Source of the DNA: CAYQUC01 sp048061315 | Lineage (GTDB): Bacteria > Pseudomonadota > Gammaproteobacteria > UBA6429 > Thiohalophilaceae | Length of the DNA stretch: 19,053 nucleotides | Assembly: GCA_048061315.1 (NCBI GenBank) | Contig: JBGMRJ010000058.1 | Span: 1-19,053, forward strand | Direction: 5' to 3' | Shown: positions 1 through 7,902 of the stretch, piece by piece | How the letters are laid out: every line of letters begins with the position of its first letter | How positions within the stretch are numbered: position 1 is the stretch's first letter | Position numbers and translations under genes: made by a program | Notes under the pieces: model-generated | Seen by the model: only the letters and a program-made list of their open reading frames with translations | Databases searched by the model: none | What the model was told of the DNA's origin: nothing

Positions 1-13
1 TGGGTTGATTCAT
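1..13 (-). CDS. Possible start of the next gene of the cobalamin operon (4 codons visible)
   Basis: After the cbiB stop codon, the minus strand has an ATG 10 nt further on, followed by codons for M-N-Q-P, and then the window ends. Its position directly behind cbiB would suit a further cobalamin gene such as the aminotransferase or late-step genes that often follow cbiB, but four codons identify nothing. No strong ribosome-binding site is seen in the 10-nt spacer, so the start itself is uncertain. Confidence 0.25.
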
Positions 14-23
14 CGATAGAGTT

Positions 24-962
24 TTAAATATACTCAAAATACGAGAGTACAAAAATGATAACAAGCCACAATACCAGGCTTCGTAGTACTAAATTAATAG
101 CACGTTTAATATCGTTATATTTCGGTTGTTCACCTTTACCCAATGTTTTACGTTGAGATTCTATTCCTTGATACTGAGCCGCACCACCAAGTTTTAGTGC
201 CAGGGCACCAGCTCCAGTTGACATTACGATACCGGCATTTAAACTTTTCCACTGGTAAGCTTGTTTTATCCAACAGTTTATAGCCGTAAAAAATTTTCCA
301 GTTATAGCGTAACTAATGGCCGTTAAATGGGCTGGAATAAAATTTAGCACATCATCAAGTCGAGCGGCAGCCCAACCAAAGTGTAAGTATTGCGTTGATT
401 TGTATCCCCACATGGCATCCAGTGTGTTGCTTAGTCGATAAATTACTACACCGGGTACACCGGCGATAACAAACCAGAATAGCGTGGCAAAAATGGCATC
501 ATTACCATTTTCAAGAATGGATTCTATGGTTGCTTTTGATAGTTCAGAAGGGTCTAGATGACTGGTGTCCCTGCTTACAATCCAGCTGGTTTTTACTCGT
601 GCGGTTCCCAGGTCTGAAGTTTCTAATGCATTTAAAATCCACAAAGCATGGAGTCGTAAGCTGTTACAGCCTAATGCAAAAAACAGGATAAGAATTTCAA
701 CAATGTGTAGCGATTGATTCGTGAATAATGCATTTACGTATGTTAATAATAGGGTAATCGGTACGATTAAAATAATAACTGCAGCTACACCAATAAATCG
801 GCTTTTCGTATTCGAGCCTGAAGTAAATGTTGATTGCTTATTTAATTTTTTTTCAAGCCAGTTTGCCATATTACCAAACCCGGAAATGGGGTGGAAATGA
901 CGAGGATCACCTAGCATAAAATCAACTAATAAAGCAGCGAGAATGACAAAACTTATAGTCAT
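24..962 (-). CDS. cbiB: Adenosylcobinamide-phosphate synthase CbiB (CobD)
   Basis: Integral membrane enzyme that attaches the aminopropanol (phosphate) arm to adenosylcobyric acid to give adenosylcobinamide (phosphate). At 312 aa it has the usual length of the family. The N-terminus has the family signature: a first membrane helix (residues about 4-17) followed directly by GDPRHFHPISGFG (18-30). Further hydrophobic segments lie near 57-77, 88-105 and 157-175, with a last one at about 292-310. The ATG overlaps the TGA of bluB by 4 nt (959-962), so translation is probably coupled. Family membership is seen directly; whether the substrate arm is phosphorylated cannot be read from the sequence. 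Confidence 0.95.
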   Translation of the reverse strand: MTISFVILAALLVDFMLGDPRHFHPISGFGNMANWLEKKLNKQSTFTSGSNTKSRFIGVAAVIILIVPITLLLTYVNALFTNQSLHIVEILILFFALGCNSLRLHALWILNALETSDLGTARVKTSWIVSRDTSHLDPSELSKATIESILENGNDAIFATLFWFVIAGVPGVVIYRLSNTLDAMWGYKSTQYLHFGWAAARLDDVLNFIPAHLTAISYAITGKFFTAINCWIKQAYQWKSLNAGIVMSTGAGALALKLGGAAQYQGIESQRKTLGKGEQPKYNDIKRAINLVLRSLVLWLVIIFVLSYFEYI

Positions 963-1630
963 TGCGTAACATCCTGATTATCCCAGTTGTTTTCAAATAC
1001 CATCGAGGAAATGTTTTTTGCAGTGCGCCAGCCTTCCAGTTGCAACATGGGTTCAGGATAAAATTTTTCTACCGGGCCTAAACAGAGTAGGGCTATCGGT
1101 TTAGCCTCAGCTGGACAATTCAACAGATTTGATAATTTGGCTGGGCTAAAAAATGATACCCAGCCCATGCCGATGTTTTCAACACGCGATGCTAGCCACA
1201 TATTTTGAATGGCGCAGGCAGATGAACATAATGCCATTTCATCGGGTAAGGTTCTTCGTCCAAAGATAGTACCGTCATCGGGTGCTTGAATGACGGCGAT
1301 TAATTCAGCACAATCTCTGATACCCTCAACTTTTAGTTTAAGGAAGTCTTGTTTCTGATCTTTAAGAAGTTCTGCAGTTTTAATACGTTCCTGTTCCACC
1401 ATTTCAATAATTTTATTCTTAATAACATCATCAGTGATGCGAATAAAACGCCATGGTTGCATTAAGCCAACTGAGGGAGCCGCATGTGCTGCCAATAAAA
1501 TTTTTTGTAAAATCTCAGAATCAATATTGCTATTGGGAATAAAATGCCGCATATCGCGTCGTGCCCGAATTACTTTATATAAAGTATCCTGTTCAGCTTT
1601 ATCGAAATGGATGTTTTCTGTTTTTGACAT
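959..1630 (-). CDS. bluB: 5,6-dimethylbenzimidazole synthase BluB
   Basis: Flavin-destructase of the nitroreductase fold that uses O2 to fragment reduced FMN into 5,6-dimethylbenzimidazole, the lower ligand of B12. It is 223 aa, as expected. Visible family marks are RRDMRHF (24-30; Asp26 sits where the catalytic Asp of Sinorhizobium BluB lies), APSVGLMQPWRF (51-62), FGRRTLPDEM in the middle, and GMGWVSFF. These separate it from ordinary nitroreductases. It ends in an ATGA overlap with cbiB, and its start lies 20 nt after the ferredoxin gene without an obvious Shine-Dalgarno. Because the reaction needs oxygen, its presence implies the cell meets O2 even though the ring enzymes of this operon are of the anaerobic type. 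Confidence 0.95.
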   Translation of the reverse strand: MSKTENIHFDKAEQDTLYKVIRARRDMRHFIPNSNIDSEILQKILLAAHAAPSVGLMQPWRFIRITDDVIKNKIIEMVEQERIKTAELLKDQKQDFLKLKVEGIRDCAELIAVIQAPDDGTIFGRRTLPDEMALCSSACAIQNMWLASRVENIGMGWVSFFSPAKLSNLLNCPAEAKPIALLCLGPVEKFYPEPMLQLEGWRTAKNISSMVFENNWDNQDVTQ

Positions 1631-1650
1631 ATTAATTATTTATTTTCTAA

Positions 1651-2010
1651 CTAAACACAACTCGGTCCGCGATGATAAATTAACTCTTCAACGGGAACAC
1701 CGCCAACAAGATGTTCTTTAATTATACGATCAAGGTTTTTATCAGTGACATTATAATACCAGATACCATCGGGTTGTACGCACATTATGGGTCCTGATTT
1801 GCATGTAGCAAAACACGTTGTACGTGATCGTTTTACGCGCAATTCGCCTTTTGCAATGCCGGCTGATTCAAATCGTTCACCCAGGCTGTCAAATAAATCC
1901 TGGGCTTCGTCATCTTCGGTGCATCGTGGTCCAACACAGACTAATAAATGACGTTTGTAGTCCATCATTTTAGGTTTTTCTAATACCGTACTACTTACTA
2001 CTTCACTCAT
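1651..2010 (-). CDS. Thioredoxin-fold [2Fe-2S] ferredoxin of the cobalamin operon (CbiW-like)
   Basis: A 119-aa protein of the thioredoxin-like [2Fe-2S] ferredoxin type. The pattern is HLLVCVGPRC (Cys25, Cys30), then TTCFATCKSGPIMC (Cys66, Cys70, Cys77), followed by the family's typical WYYNVTDKNLDRIIKEHL and GVPVEELI. Cys66/Cys70 with one or both of Cys25/Cys30 are the likely cluster ligands; Cys77 and Cys118 are extra. A clear AGGAAA precedes the ATG at good distance. Similar small ferredoxins (named CbiW in Bacillus megaterium) recur in cobalamin operons and are thought to supply or sense electrons, but their exact job is unsettled. Here it lies between the CobJ fusion gene and bluB. A role as reductant for the ring-contraction step or for a chelatase Fe-S centre is inference only. 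Confidence 0.85.
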   Translation of the reverse strand: MSEVVSSTVLEKPKMMDYKRHLLVCVGPRCTEDDEAQDLFDSLGERFESAGIAKGELRVKRSRTTCFATCKSGPIMCVQPDGIWYYNVTDKNLDRIIKEHLVGGVPVEELIYHRGPSCV

Positions 2011-2046
2011 TGTTATTTCCTGTTTTTTGATTTTAACTTAATTTTA

Positions 2047-3381
2047 TTACGCTACTTGTGATAATGTTTGCCAATTAGACAAGTATTCTATTTCTGCTGT
2101 TTCATTAAATTTTCCATCCTGTCGCACCAGTGATAAATTAAAAACAGAGTGTCCTTGATCATTTAAAAAATAGACTCCTCGCATGGAGTCATTACGACGA
2201 ATAAAACAGGCGCGTGATATTTTGCTCCAGTCGATGTGCAAATGAAAAAATTCATTTTCAATATTCAACCAGTTATTTTTAGTAACAAAATTTTCACCAG
2301 TCATTAATAATTCACTAACTGCACCAGCATCACTGCGAACAACTGCTCGCAATGCACCCCAGTTTTTTGATGCAGAGATTAATTCTGTTAAATCTGTATC
2401 AATTACTTCTTGTGCTTCAAAACCTGCTGAATTATCCTGAGTATCACCTTCAGCAATAGCGGATAATATTTCACCTACCGCAGTGTTAAAATGTGTTGCA
2501 AGCGATTTTAACGAAGCAGTTTCATTATCACGTATGTATTGGCGTACACAACTTTTCCAACCTAATAATCCCATGCTTAGGGAAACACCGGCTTTTTCAC
2601 CGTCTTTAATCTCACCGGTAATGCTGGAATACTTGTTGGCATAACCTCGTGGTGTAATCATTAAGCCTTGATCCAGATAGGTTGTACTATTTCCAATTAA
2701 TACCGTTGTTAGCATGCCAATTTTACAATCCGACATAGAATCGAGTGTCACCATCTGGATATTTTGTGCTTCCCGGTAAGCTGATTTAACAATAGCTACG
2801 GGCGTTTTTGGATCGCGATAGTTTAGTAAAATGCGTTGAGCTTGCACAATTTGTTGGGTACGACGACCACTTTTTGGATTATACAATGCCACAACAAAAT
2901 CACTTTTAGCGGCGGCTTCAAGTCGTCCTGCAATAGTGGGCCATGGGGTGAGTAAATCAGATAACGATATCGAACAAAAATCGTGTGTCAGTGGAGCACC
3001 TACTAATGAAGCACAAGCTGATAACGCGGTACTACCCGGAATAATTTCAACCTTTATATCACTTTCGGGTGTCCATCCGGATTGCAATAATACCTCGTAA
3101 GTAGGACCAGCCATGCCATAAACACCAATATCACCCGATGAAATTAAGGATACGATTTTACCTTTTTTGGCACTTTCATAAGCCTCTACACAACGATCGA
3201 TTTCTTCGGTCATGCCTTTTTTAATGACTTCTTTACCTTCAAGCAAGTCTTTTACTAATTTGATATAAGTAGTATACCCAATCACAACATCAGATTCTTT
3301 AATAGCTGCTTTTGCTTTATAGGTCATGTTGGCTTCATCACCCGGTCCAAAACCCACTAAAAATATTTTACCAATACTCAT
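2047..3381 (-). CDS. cobJ: Precorrin-3B C17-methyltransferase CobJ/CbiH fused to a HutX/ChuX-like heme-carrier domain
   Basis: The N-terminal part is a complete SAM-dependent ring-contraction methyltransferase acting at C17: GFGPGDE (13-19), ISSGDIGVYGMAG (83-95), CSISLSDLLTPW (139-150) and ALYNPKSGRR (168-177), numbered from an upstream in-frame GTG at 3390. The usual enzyme ends near residue 250. Here about 195 more residues follow. From about 290 they resemble the HutX/ChuX heme-carrier family: SLKSLATHFNTAVGEILSAI, then WGALRAVVRSDAG (344-356), HLHIDWSKISRACFI (383-397) and GVYFLNDQGHSVFNLSLVRQD (405-425). His385 aligns with one of the two reported heme-pocket His of ChuX; the other position appears to be Arg352. 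The ATG at 3381 is chosen because AAGGTG sits 6 nt before it; the GTG at 3390 overlaps that site. The fusion partner is recognised by motif order, not by search. Confidence 0.85.
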   Translation of the reverse strand: MSIGKIFLVGFGPGDEANMTYKAKAAIKESDVVIGYTTYIKLVKDLLEGKEVIKKGMTEEIDRCVEAYESAKKGKIVSLISSGDIGVYGMAGPTYEVLLQSGWTPESDIKVEIIPGSTALSACASLVGAPLTHDFCSISLSDLLTPWPTIAGRLEAAAKSDFVVALYNPKSGRRTQQIVQAQRILLNYRDPKTPVAIVKSAYREAQNIQMVTLDSMSDCKIGMLTTVLIGNSTTYLDQGLMITPRGYANKYSSITGEIKDGEKAGVSLSMGLLGWKSCVRQYIRDNETASLKSLATHFNTAVGEILSAIAEGDTQDNSAGFEAQEVIDTDLTELISASKNWGALRAVVRSDAGAVSELLMTGENFVTKNNWLNIENEFFHLHIDWSKISRACFIRRNDSMRGVYFLNDQGHSVFNLSLVRQDGKFNETAEIEYLSNWQTLSQVA

Positions 3382-3391
3382 TTTATTCACC

Positions 3392-3817
3392 TTAATTTAT
3401 TTTATGCTTTACTAATTCATCACTATTAATTTTAACTATAGAAACCGTTGCATTTTTATTATCGTCACCACGGTATTTATATTTTTCCAATACTAGATTT
3501 TCAATACCGGTTTTGGCGGCTAATAGTGCAGCGGCTTCGGCTACTGCCGGGGTTCCCATGTACTTTAGTACTACTTCAGAAGGATTCGGAACTTCAACAG
3601 TTGATAATTGTTCTGCGGTATAAAATTGTAGTGGCCAGTTATTAGCTCTTGATAATTCCAATAATCCAACTTCATCACTTTTTTTATCAATAGTCGCGAG
3701 TGAATGAATGTTTTTGTAACTGATCGTCATTTTTGTTAATGCATTATCAACGGCAGTATTTAAAGTATTTATAGACGTGCCGCGGTCGCACCCCATACCC
3801 AGTATGTATTGAGTCAT
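3392..3817 (-). CDS. cobE: CobE, stand-alone CbiG C-terminal domain
   Basis: A 141-aa protein equal to the C-terminal third of CbiG (cobalt-precorrin-5A hydrolase), known as CobE when free-standing. Marks are YILGMGCDRGTS at the start, IDKKSDEVGLLELS in the middle, and VPNPSEVVLKYMGTPAVAEAAALLAA, the family's conserved GTPSVAEAAAL segment. It follows the CbiG N-terminal gene by 5 nt and runs to 1-2 nt before the SD/GTG of cobJ, so all three are probably translated in sequence. In the cobalt route CbiG opens the delta-lactone ring and releases acetaldehyde. The two separate products here presumably act together. The assignment is firm as a domain; the two-subunit enzyme is inferred from adjacency. 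Confidence 0.88.
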   Translation of the reverse strand: MTQYILGMGCDRGTSINTLNTAVDNALTKMTISYKNIHSLATIDKKSDEVGLLELSRANNWPLQFYTAEQLSTVEVPNPSEVVLKYMGTPAVAEAAALLAAKTGIENLVLEKYKYRGDDNKNATVSIVKINSDELVKHKIN

Positions 3818-3822
3818 AACTA

Positions 3823-4566
3823 TTAATCCACTGGTGGTCGGTAGACAACGAGTCGTTCATCGAGGTCGCGCCAGATAGAATCATCGATTTCACGTTGCGT
3901 TACCCATAAGACGGCTTTGTGGGTATTTAAATCGACATCCTCAAATTTAGAATAAAGATGTATGTTTTTTGGTAGTGGTGTTGGGCGTGTCCACCAGTTA
4001 CTGTCTCCAGATTCTTGTACGAAGGCAATTGGTTCCTCATTTACAACATGCGCAGATACTCGTGTAATATTAATTTTGGGTGCTTCTACTGTCCAGCCTA
4101 GTTCTCGCCCGAGTATATCAACTGGAATTGTTTTTCCGACATCGGACGCTGTTGTGACAACCGCAGTCGCATTGAGTAATGTTGCTACTTGAACTGCATA
4201 GTCGTTTGCACCACCAACATGGCCTGATAAAACAGGAATTACAAATTCAGCATTATCATCAACAATTAAAATTCCTGGATCGACATCTTTTGATTTTAAG
4301 TGGGGTGCTATTAATCGTATGACGGCACCGATTGAGATAAAAAAAACAATTTGATCGTATTTATTAAATAAAAACTCAATTTGAACTTTTAATGCTCCTG
4401 AGTACGCTTGTTTGTGATTCTCAATTTCAGTAATTCTATCTTTAAATTTTTCAGATACCATAACAAATGCATCCGGCATTTTATCTGCCAAATTAAGCAT
4501 TTGTGTGACACCGTGCTTTGTGATTGCTACCAGAGCTATTTTGGGTTTAGAAGTAGGGGTGTTCAT
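3823..4566 (-). CDS. cbiG: CbiG N-terminal and middle domains (cobalt-precorrin-5A hydrolase)
   Basis: The protein is 247 aa and carries the CbiG N-terminal signature ISIGAVIRLIAPHLKSKD followed by PGILIVDDNAEFVIPVLSGHVGGAN (about residues 77-122). A middle linker domain has RVSAHVVNEEPIAFVQESGD. The usual third domain is missing and is encoded by the next gene, cobE, 5 nt downstream. The reaction is hydrolytic opening of the ring-A acetate delta-lactone in cobalt-precorrin-5A, specific to the early-cobalt pathway, so the gene helps to classify the operon. The ATG overlaps the end of cobI by 4 nt (4563-4566). No frameshift is needed to explain the split: the first gene has a proper stop and the second its own ATG. 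Confidence 0.9.
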   Translation of the reverse strand: MNTPTSKPKIALVAITKHGVTQMLNLADKMPDAFVMVSEKFKDRITEIENHKQAYSGALKVQIEFLFNKYDQIVFFISIGAVIRLIAPHLKSKDVDPGILIVDDNAEFVIPVLSGHVGGANDYAVQVATLLNATAVVTTASDVGKTIPVDILGRELGWTVEAPKINITRVSAHVVNEEPIAFVQESGDSNWWTRPTPLPKNIHLYSKFEDVDLNTHKAVLWVTQREIDDSIWRDLDERLVVYRPPVD

Positions 4567-5366
4567 GCTATTTCCTTCATTGATTCAGTATTAGAATTGT
4601 TGTCACTTCGTTTTTTGCGGCAACCACGAATAAGTTCACCGCGCGTTCTTCCGGGATTTTTCACCAAAATTAAGGATAAATAATTTACCTTTTGACCCCG
4701 TAATTGTTTAATGTCGGTAACAATTCGTTCTTCAGGCGCACCGGCTTTTTCAATAAATGAGCTGTGTTCAAGTAAGTTATGTTTTTCGAGTAGATTAATT
4801 ATATCTTCAAGTATTGGCTTAACTTTTATTAACACCAGACTATCAAAGTCTATTAATAATTTTTCGATAACGGGGATGCCATAAGCAGCAGGTATTATCG
4901 CGACAGTGTCATCAACATCGGCTAATGGAGAATTTAATTTTGCAGTTGCGGCATGAAATGAAGTGACACCGGGAATGGTGTTAATTGTAATGCTGTCATC
5001 CAATGCGGTAACTGTTCGAGCTAAATGCCCAAAAGTAGAGTAAGTAGATGCATCGCCTTCAACCAGAAAAAGCACATCTTCACCACGGTTTACTATATCC
5101 AAAACTGTCTGGGCAGCACGCAGCCAATATTTTGATAGTATTGCAATGTCATGCGTCATCGGGAAAATAAGGGGCTGGTGTTTTTTGCTTAGCGGTAAAC
5201 CACTGCGAGTAACGATATCCAAAGCATAACTGTTACTTTTTTGATTGCGGATAGGATAGGTCCATGTGGAATTTTGTTGTAATAAATCCCATGCACGACG
5301 GGTGATAAGTTCAGGATCGCCAGGACCTAACGATACACCATATAAACAACCTTTAGTTTTTGTCAT
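4563..5366 (-). CDS. cobI: Precorrin-2 (cobalt-factor II) C20-methyltransferase CobI/CbiL
   Basis: SAM-dependent tetrapyrrole methylase acting at C20, the first methylation after uroporphyrinogen-derived precorrin-2 or its cobalt form. It is 267 aa. Motifs are YGVSLGPGDPELITRRAW (9-26; SAM-binding GxGPGD loop), FLVEGDASTYSTFGHL, the CobI hallmark, and INTIPGVTSFHAATAKLNSPLA. These separate it from the other methylases in the operon. The C-terminus has a basic and polar tail (RGCRKKRSDNNSN) beyond the domain. Its ATG lies 14 nt inside the end of cobL, and its TGA overlaps the cbiG start by 4 nt, so it is translationally coupled on both sides. With CbiX present, the likely substrate is cobalt-factor II; that choice is inference from context. 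Confidence 0.93.
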   Translation of the reverse strand: MTKTKGCLYGVSLGPGDPELITRRAWDLLQQNSTWTYPIRNQKSNSYALDIVTRSGLPLSKKHQPLIFPMTHDIAILSKYWLRAAQTVLDIVNRGEDVLFLVEGDASTYSTFGHLARTVTALDDSITINTIPGVTSFHAATAKLNSPLADVDDTVAIIPAAYGIPVIEKLLIDFDSLVLIKVKPILEDIINLLEKHNLLEHSSFIEKAGAPEERIVTDIKQLRGQKVNYLSLILVKNPGRTRGELIRGCRKKRSDNNSNTESMKEIA

Positions 5367-6720
5367 CTAAAGCCTCTTTTTGAGTCGTAACAATCCAGAC
5401 CGGGTTTTCGGCTTGAAATCGATTCATGTGTAAAATGGGCTTACTTCGAGCCGCTGATAATTGTGTGACATCCCATTCGATAGTGCAGTTTGTTGCCAAT
5501 TCAGTTTTAAGTTTTTTTAACGACTCAACGGCAGTCGCCAAATTTTCAATCGTAACAAAATTCATCACCAAACAGGCATTGGTATGCATGCGAGTAATAC
5601 AAAGGGAAATAAGTTCGTTTAATTCACCACCCGAGCCGCCAATAAAAATTGCATCCGGATCAGGCCAACAATCAAGTTGCTCAGGTGCTTTGGCATTCAC
5701 CAGAGTATAATTGGTTATCCGCATATCTTGCTTGTTTTGGTGGGCAATCGAAAAATCATCACTATTTTTTTCAATGGCGTAAACATGGCCATCTCTGCAA
5801 AGCCGAGCAGCTTCTAGTCCAACTGAACCCGAGCCTGCACCAATATCCCAAACGATACTATTATGTTGTAATTGCATTCTAGCCAGTGAGACTGCTCGAA
5901 CTTCGCGTTTGGTAATTAATCCTTTATCAGGTTTGCGTTGTTTAAATAAGTGATCAGCTGATCCGAATAAACAATAATTCTTCTTTGTTGAGCATCGTTG
6001 TAGAATAACGATATTAACGTCAGAAAATTGCCGTTTTGCTGCCTCAGCAATAGTTATAGGGCCAATAATGTTTTCATTATTCTGTAAAATATTTTCAACA
6101 ACGGTTAAATTAAAATCATCTTTAAATCCTTCAAGCAATAGCATTCTTGCTATTCGATCAGGACTATTATCCGGGCTGGTAAAAATAGCGAGTTTATTGT
6201 GATGTTGCGTTAATTGTAATAAATGATATAAACCATGAGAAGTATCCATCCCCAACAGCCACTCACCGGTGTCTATAGTGTGAACCGAACAGATTTTTAA
6301 ATCTTGCCATGATAGCCCGATACGGGCACAGGCGAGTTGAATGGTTGAAACATTGGGATAAATTTCACAGTTTTCAAAGTTGATTTTTTCGCTGATGTAT
6401 TTAGCGATACCATGACAGAGTGGATCACCCGTTGCTAATACAATTACCTGTTGTTTATTCTTTTGCGCTGCTTCGATCCAACCCGGAACACTGCTTAATT
6501 TACCAGTAAGATCATATTGCGCTACAGAATCAGAAAAAATCGATTCAAACAATTTTAAGGTACGACTAGCTCCGATAATAACATCGGCTTGTTTGATATA
6601 GTTTAGTGATTTCGCCGTTAATGAATTTATACCATCATCTAATACGCCAATAATTCGACAGCTAACTAAGGTAGTTTTGTTTTGGCTTTTCGGAGTTACA
6701 TTCATTATGGCTTCAGTCAT
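5353..6720 (-). CDS. cobL: Bifunctional CobL: CbiE (C5) plus CbiT (C15 methylase/C12 decarboxylase)
   Basis: A fusion of two cobalamin enzymes in one 455-aa chain. Residues about 20-245 are the CbiE-type tetrapyrrole methylase (RIIGVLDDG 22-30, VIVLATGDPLCHGIA 92-106, YPNVSTIQLACARIGLSW 121-138). Residues about 255-455 are the CbiT-type class I SAM methyltransferase, starting with LITKREVRA and carrying the SAM loop WDIGAGSGSVGLEAA (291-305) and DAIFIGGSGG (356-365). The product methylates C5 and C15 and decarboxylates the ring-C acetate to give the precorrin-8 level intermediate. Its ATG overlaps the cbiD TGA by 4 nt, and a second in-frame Met at residue 6 is possible. The N-terminal 20 residues are polar and look dispensable. 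The single-chain form is known as CobL; in many anaerobic-type operons CbiE and CbiT are separate. Confidence 0.93.
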   Translation of the reverse strand: MTEAIMNVTPKSQNKTTLVSCRIIGVLDDGINSLTAKSLNYIKQADVIIGASRTLKLFESIFSDSVAQYDLTGKLSSVPGWIEAAQKNKQQVIVLATGDPLCHGIAKYISEKINFENCEIYPNVSTIQLACARIGLSWQDLKICSVHTIDTGEWLLGMDTSHGLYHLLQLTQHHNKLAIFTSPDNSPDRIARMLLLEGFKDDFNLTVVENILQNNENIIGPITIAEAAKRQFSDVNIVILQRCSTKKNYCLFGSADHLFKQRKPDKGLITKREVRAVSLARMQLQHNSIVWDIGAGSGSVGLEAARLCRDGHVYAIEKNSDDFSIAHQNKQDMRITNYTLVNAKAPEQLDCWPDPDAIFIGGSGGELNELISLCITRMHTNACLVMNFVTIENLATAVESLKKLKTELATNCTIEWDVTQLSAARSKPILHMNRFQAENPVWIVTTQKEALDDKN

Positions 6721-7802
6721 AATTGTTCTCCCTCAACATTGCCAGACACCTGGGCTAGTTTATTGCCGTCAAAGTCGCAGACCATAACCGTTAATTTAAA
6801 TTGCTTAGGGTAACGAGCACTTAATGTTTCGATTACTTTTTTTGCCAGCGCATTATAAAATTCATTGAGTAAACCCAGCTCTTCCATGCGTTCAGCAGCA
6901 TAACGCGCCATTTCGGATGCTGCTATGTGATCACAAACAGTATCAGTTGCGCCAACACTACGGGCAAGCTCGGCTAATAAAGCGGTATTGACTTTATTTC
7001 GACCGGCATGAGTAATGGTTTCACCTTGCGCCATTTTTGTTAGTTTACCAACCATGCCGCCAATAATGACGTGTTTGATTTTTTCAGTAACGGCTGTATC
7101 GAGCGCATAGCGTAGAAAATCACCCATTTGTACAAAACTGGCGTCATCCAGTTCGGACATTTCACGCATAACAAATTTTTCGGTTCTACCACCGGTAGTT
7201 AATACAACAGTGTCTTGTCCCTGATTTGCAGCAACTTCAATCCCTTGAATCACACTGGCTCGAAATGCTGAGGTGGAATAGGGGTGAACGATGCCAGTTG
7301 TTCCCAGAATGGATATACCATCGAGAATACCCAGGCGGTAATTCAGGGTTTTTTTTGCCATTTCAATACCACCCGGTACCGATATAGTGACCTCGATACC
7401 GGAAGATTTAAGTGCATCACCTGCAACGATTCGAATATTGTCTTCAATATTTTTTCTGGGAACCGGGTTAATGGCGGGTCCGCCAACGTCTAATCCCAAA
7501 CCTTTCATGGTTATCCTGCCAACACCTTCACCACCTTTTAAAGTGACATGGTTGGTATTTTCTTTATTATGATCAAAACAGACATCCGCTGTTAATGGTG
7601 CTTTGTCAGTGCAGTCCGGATCATCACCAGCATCTTTTATAACGACGGCATGAGCCGTTTTATTATCACAATAAACATCGGTTACATTAAAATTCACCTT
7701 GTCGCCATTCGGTAACAAACACTCAACAATGTCAGGTACATTACCGGTAATTAAACCCAGAGTAGCAGCACGTGCGGCAGCCGCCGAGCATGCGCCGGTG
7801 GT
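6717..7802 (-). CDS. cbiD: Cobalt-precorrin-5B C1-methyltransferase CbiD (5' end lost in the gap)
   Basis: CbiD methylates C1 after CbiG has opened the lactone, and is characteristic of the cobalt (anaerobic) branch. The readable frame does not begin at the TTG at 7718: it stays open to the N run at 7802 and adds 28 residues beginning TTGACSAAAARAATLG, the CbiD family's N-terminal TTGxC-A motif. Downstream marks are GGEGVGRITMKGLGLDVGGPAINPVPR, GTTGIVHPYSTSAFRASVIQGIEVA and VLTTGGRTEKF. About 361 codons are visible, so only a short N-terminal piece (perhaps 10-25 residues) should lie in the gap. It ends in a 4-nt overlap with cobL. The true start codon and any gene between it and cobH cannot be seen. 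Confidence 0.93.
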   Translation of the reverse strand, partial: TTGACSAAAARAATLGLITGNVPDIVECLLPNGDKVNFNVTDVYCDNKTAHAVVIKDAGDDPDCTDKAPLTADVCFDHNKENTNHVTLKGGEGVGRITMKGLGLDVGGPAINPVPRKNIEDNIRIVAGDALKSSGIEVTISVPGGIEMAKKTLNYRLGILDGISILGTTGIVHPYSTSAFRASVIQGIEVAANQGQDTVVLTTGGRTEKFVMREMSELDDASFVQMGDFLRYALDTAVTEKIKHVIIGGMVGKLTKMAQGETITHAGRNKVNTALLAELARSVGATDTVCDHIAASEMARYAAERMEELGLLNEFYNALAKKVIETLSARYPKQFKLTVMVCDFDGNKLAQVSGNVEGEQL

Positions 7803-7902
7803 NNNNNNNNNNNNNNNNNNNNNNNNNNNNNNNNNNNNNNNNNNNNNNNNNNNNNNNNNNNNNNNNNNNNNNNNNNNNNNNNNNNNNNNNNNNNNNNNNN
7901 NN
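7803..7902. other. Assembly gap (100 N) at the 5' end of cbiD
   Basis: Exactly 100 undefined bases, a customary placeholder length that also occurs at the other two gaps, so the true size is unknown. The gap removes the cbiD start codon and the cobH-cbiD junction. The sequence on its right (7903-7993) is non-coding, so the break may lie at an interspersed repeat. Confidence 0.95.

Noticed and set aside
1434..1721. Plus-strand open frames opposite the cobalamin genes (for example 1434-1721, 3962-4192, 5426-5710, 12157-12558)
   Set aside because: Each lies over a well-recognised minus-strand gene, lacks a family resemblance and has no convincing ribosome site.
7716..7718. TTG as the start of cbiD
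   Set aside because: The frame is open upstream to the gap and encodes 28 further residues typical of CbiD, so the TTG is an internal leucine codon.
7699..7802. Plus-strand frame running into the gap opposite cbiD
   Set aside because: The opposite strand encodes the conserved CbiD N-terminal TTGACSAAAA motif; the plus frame is its shadow.
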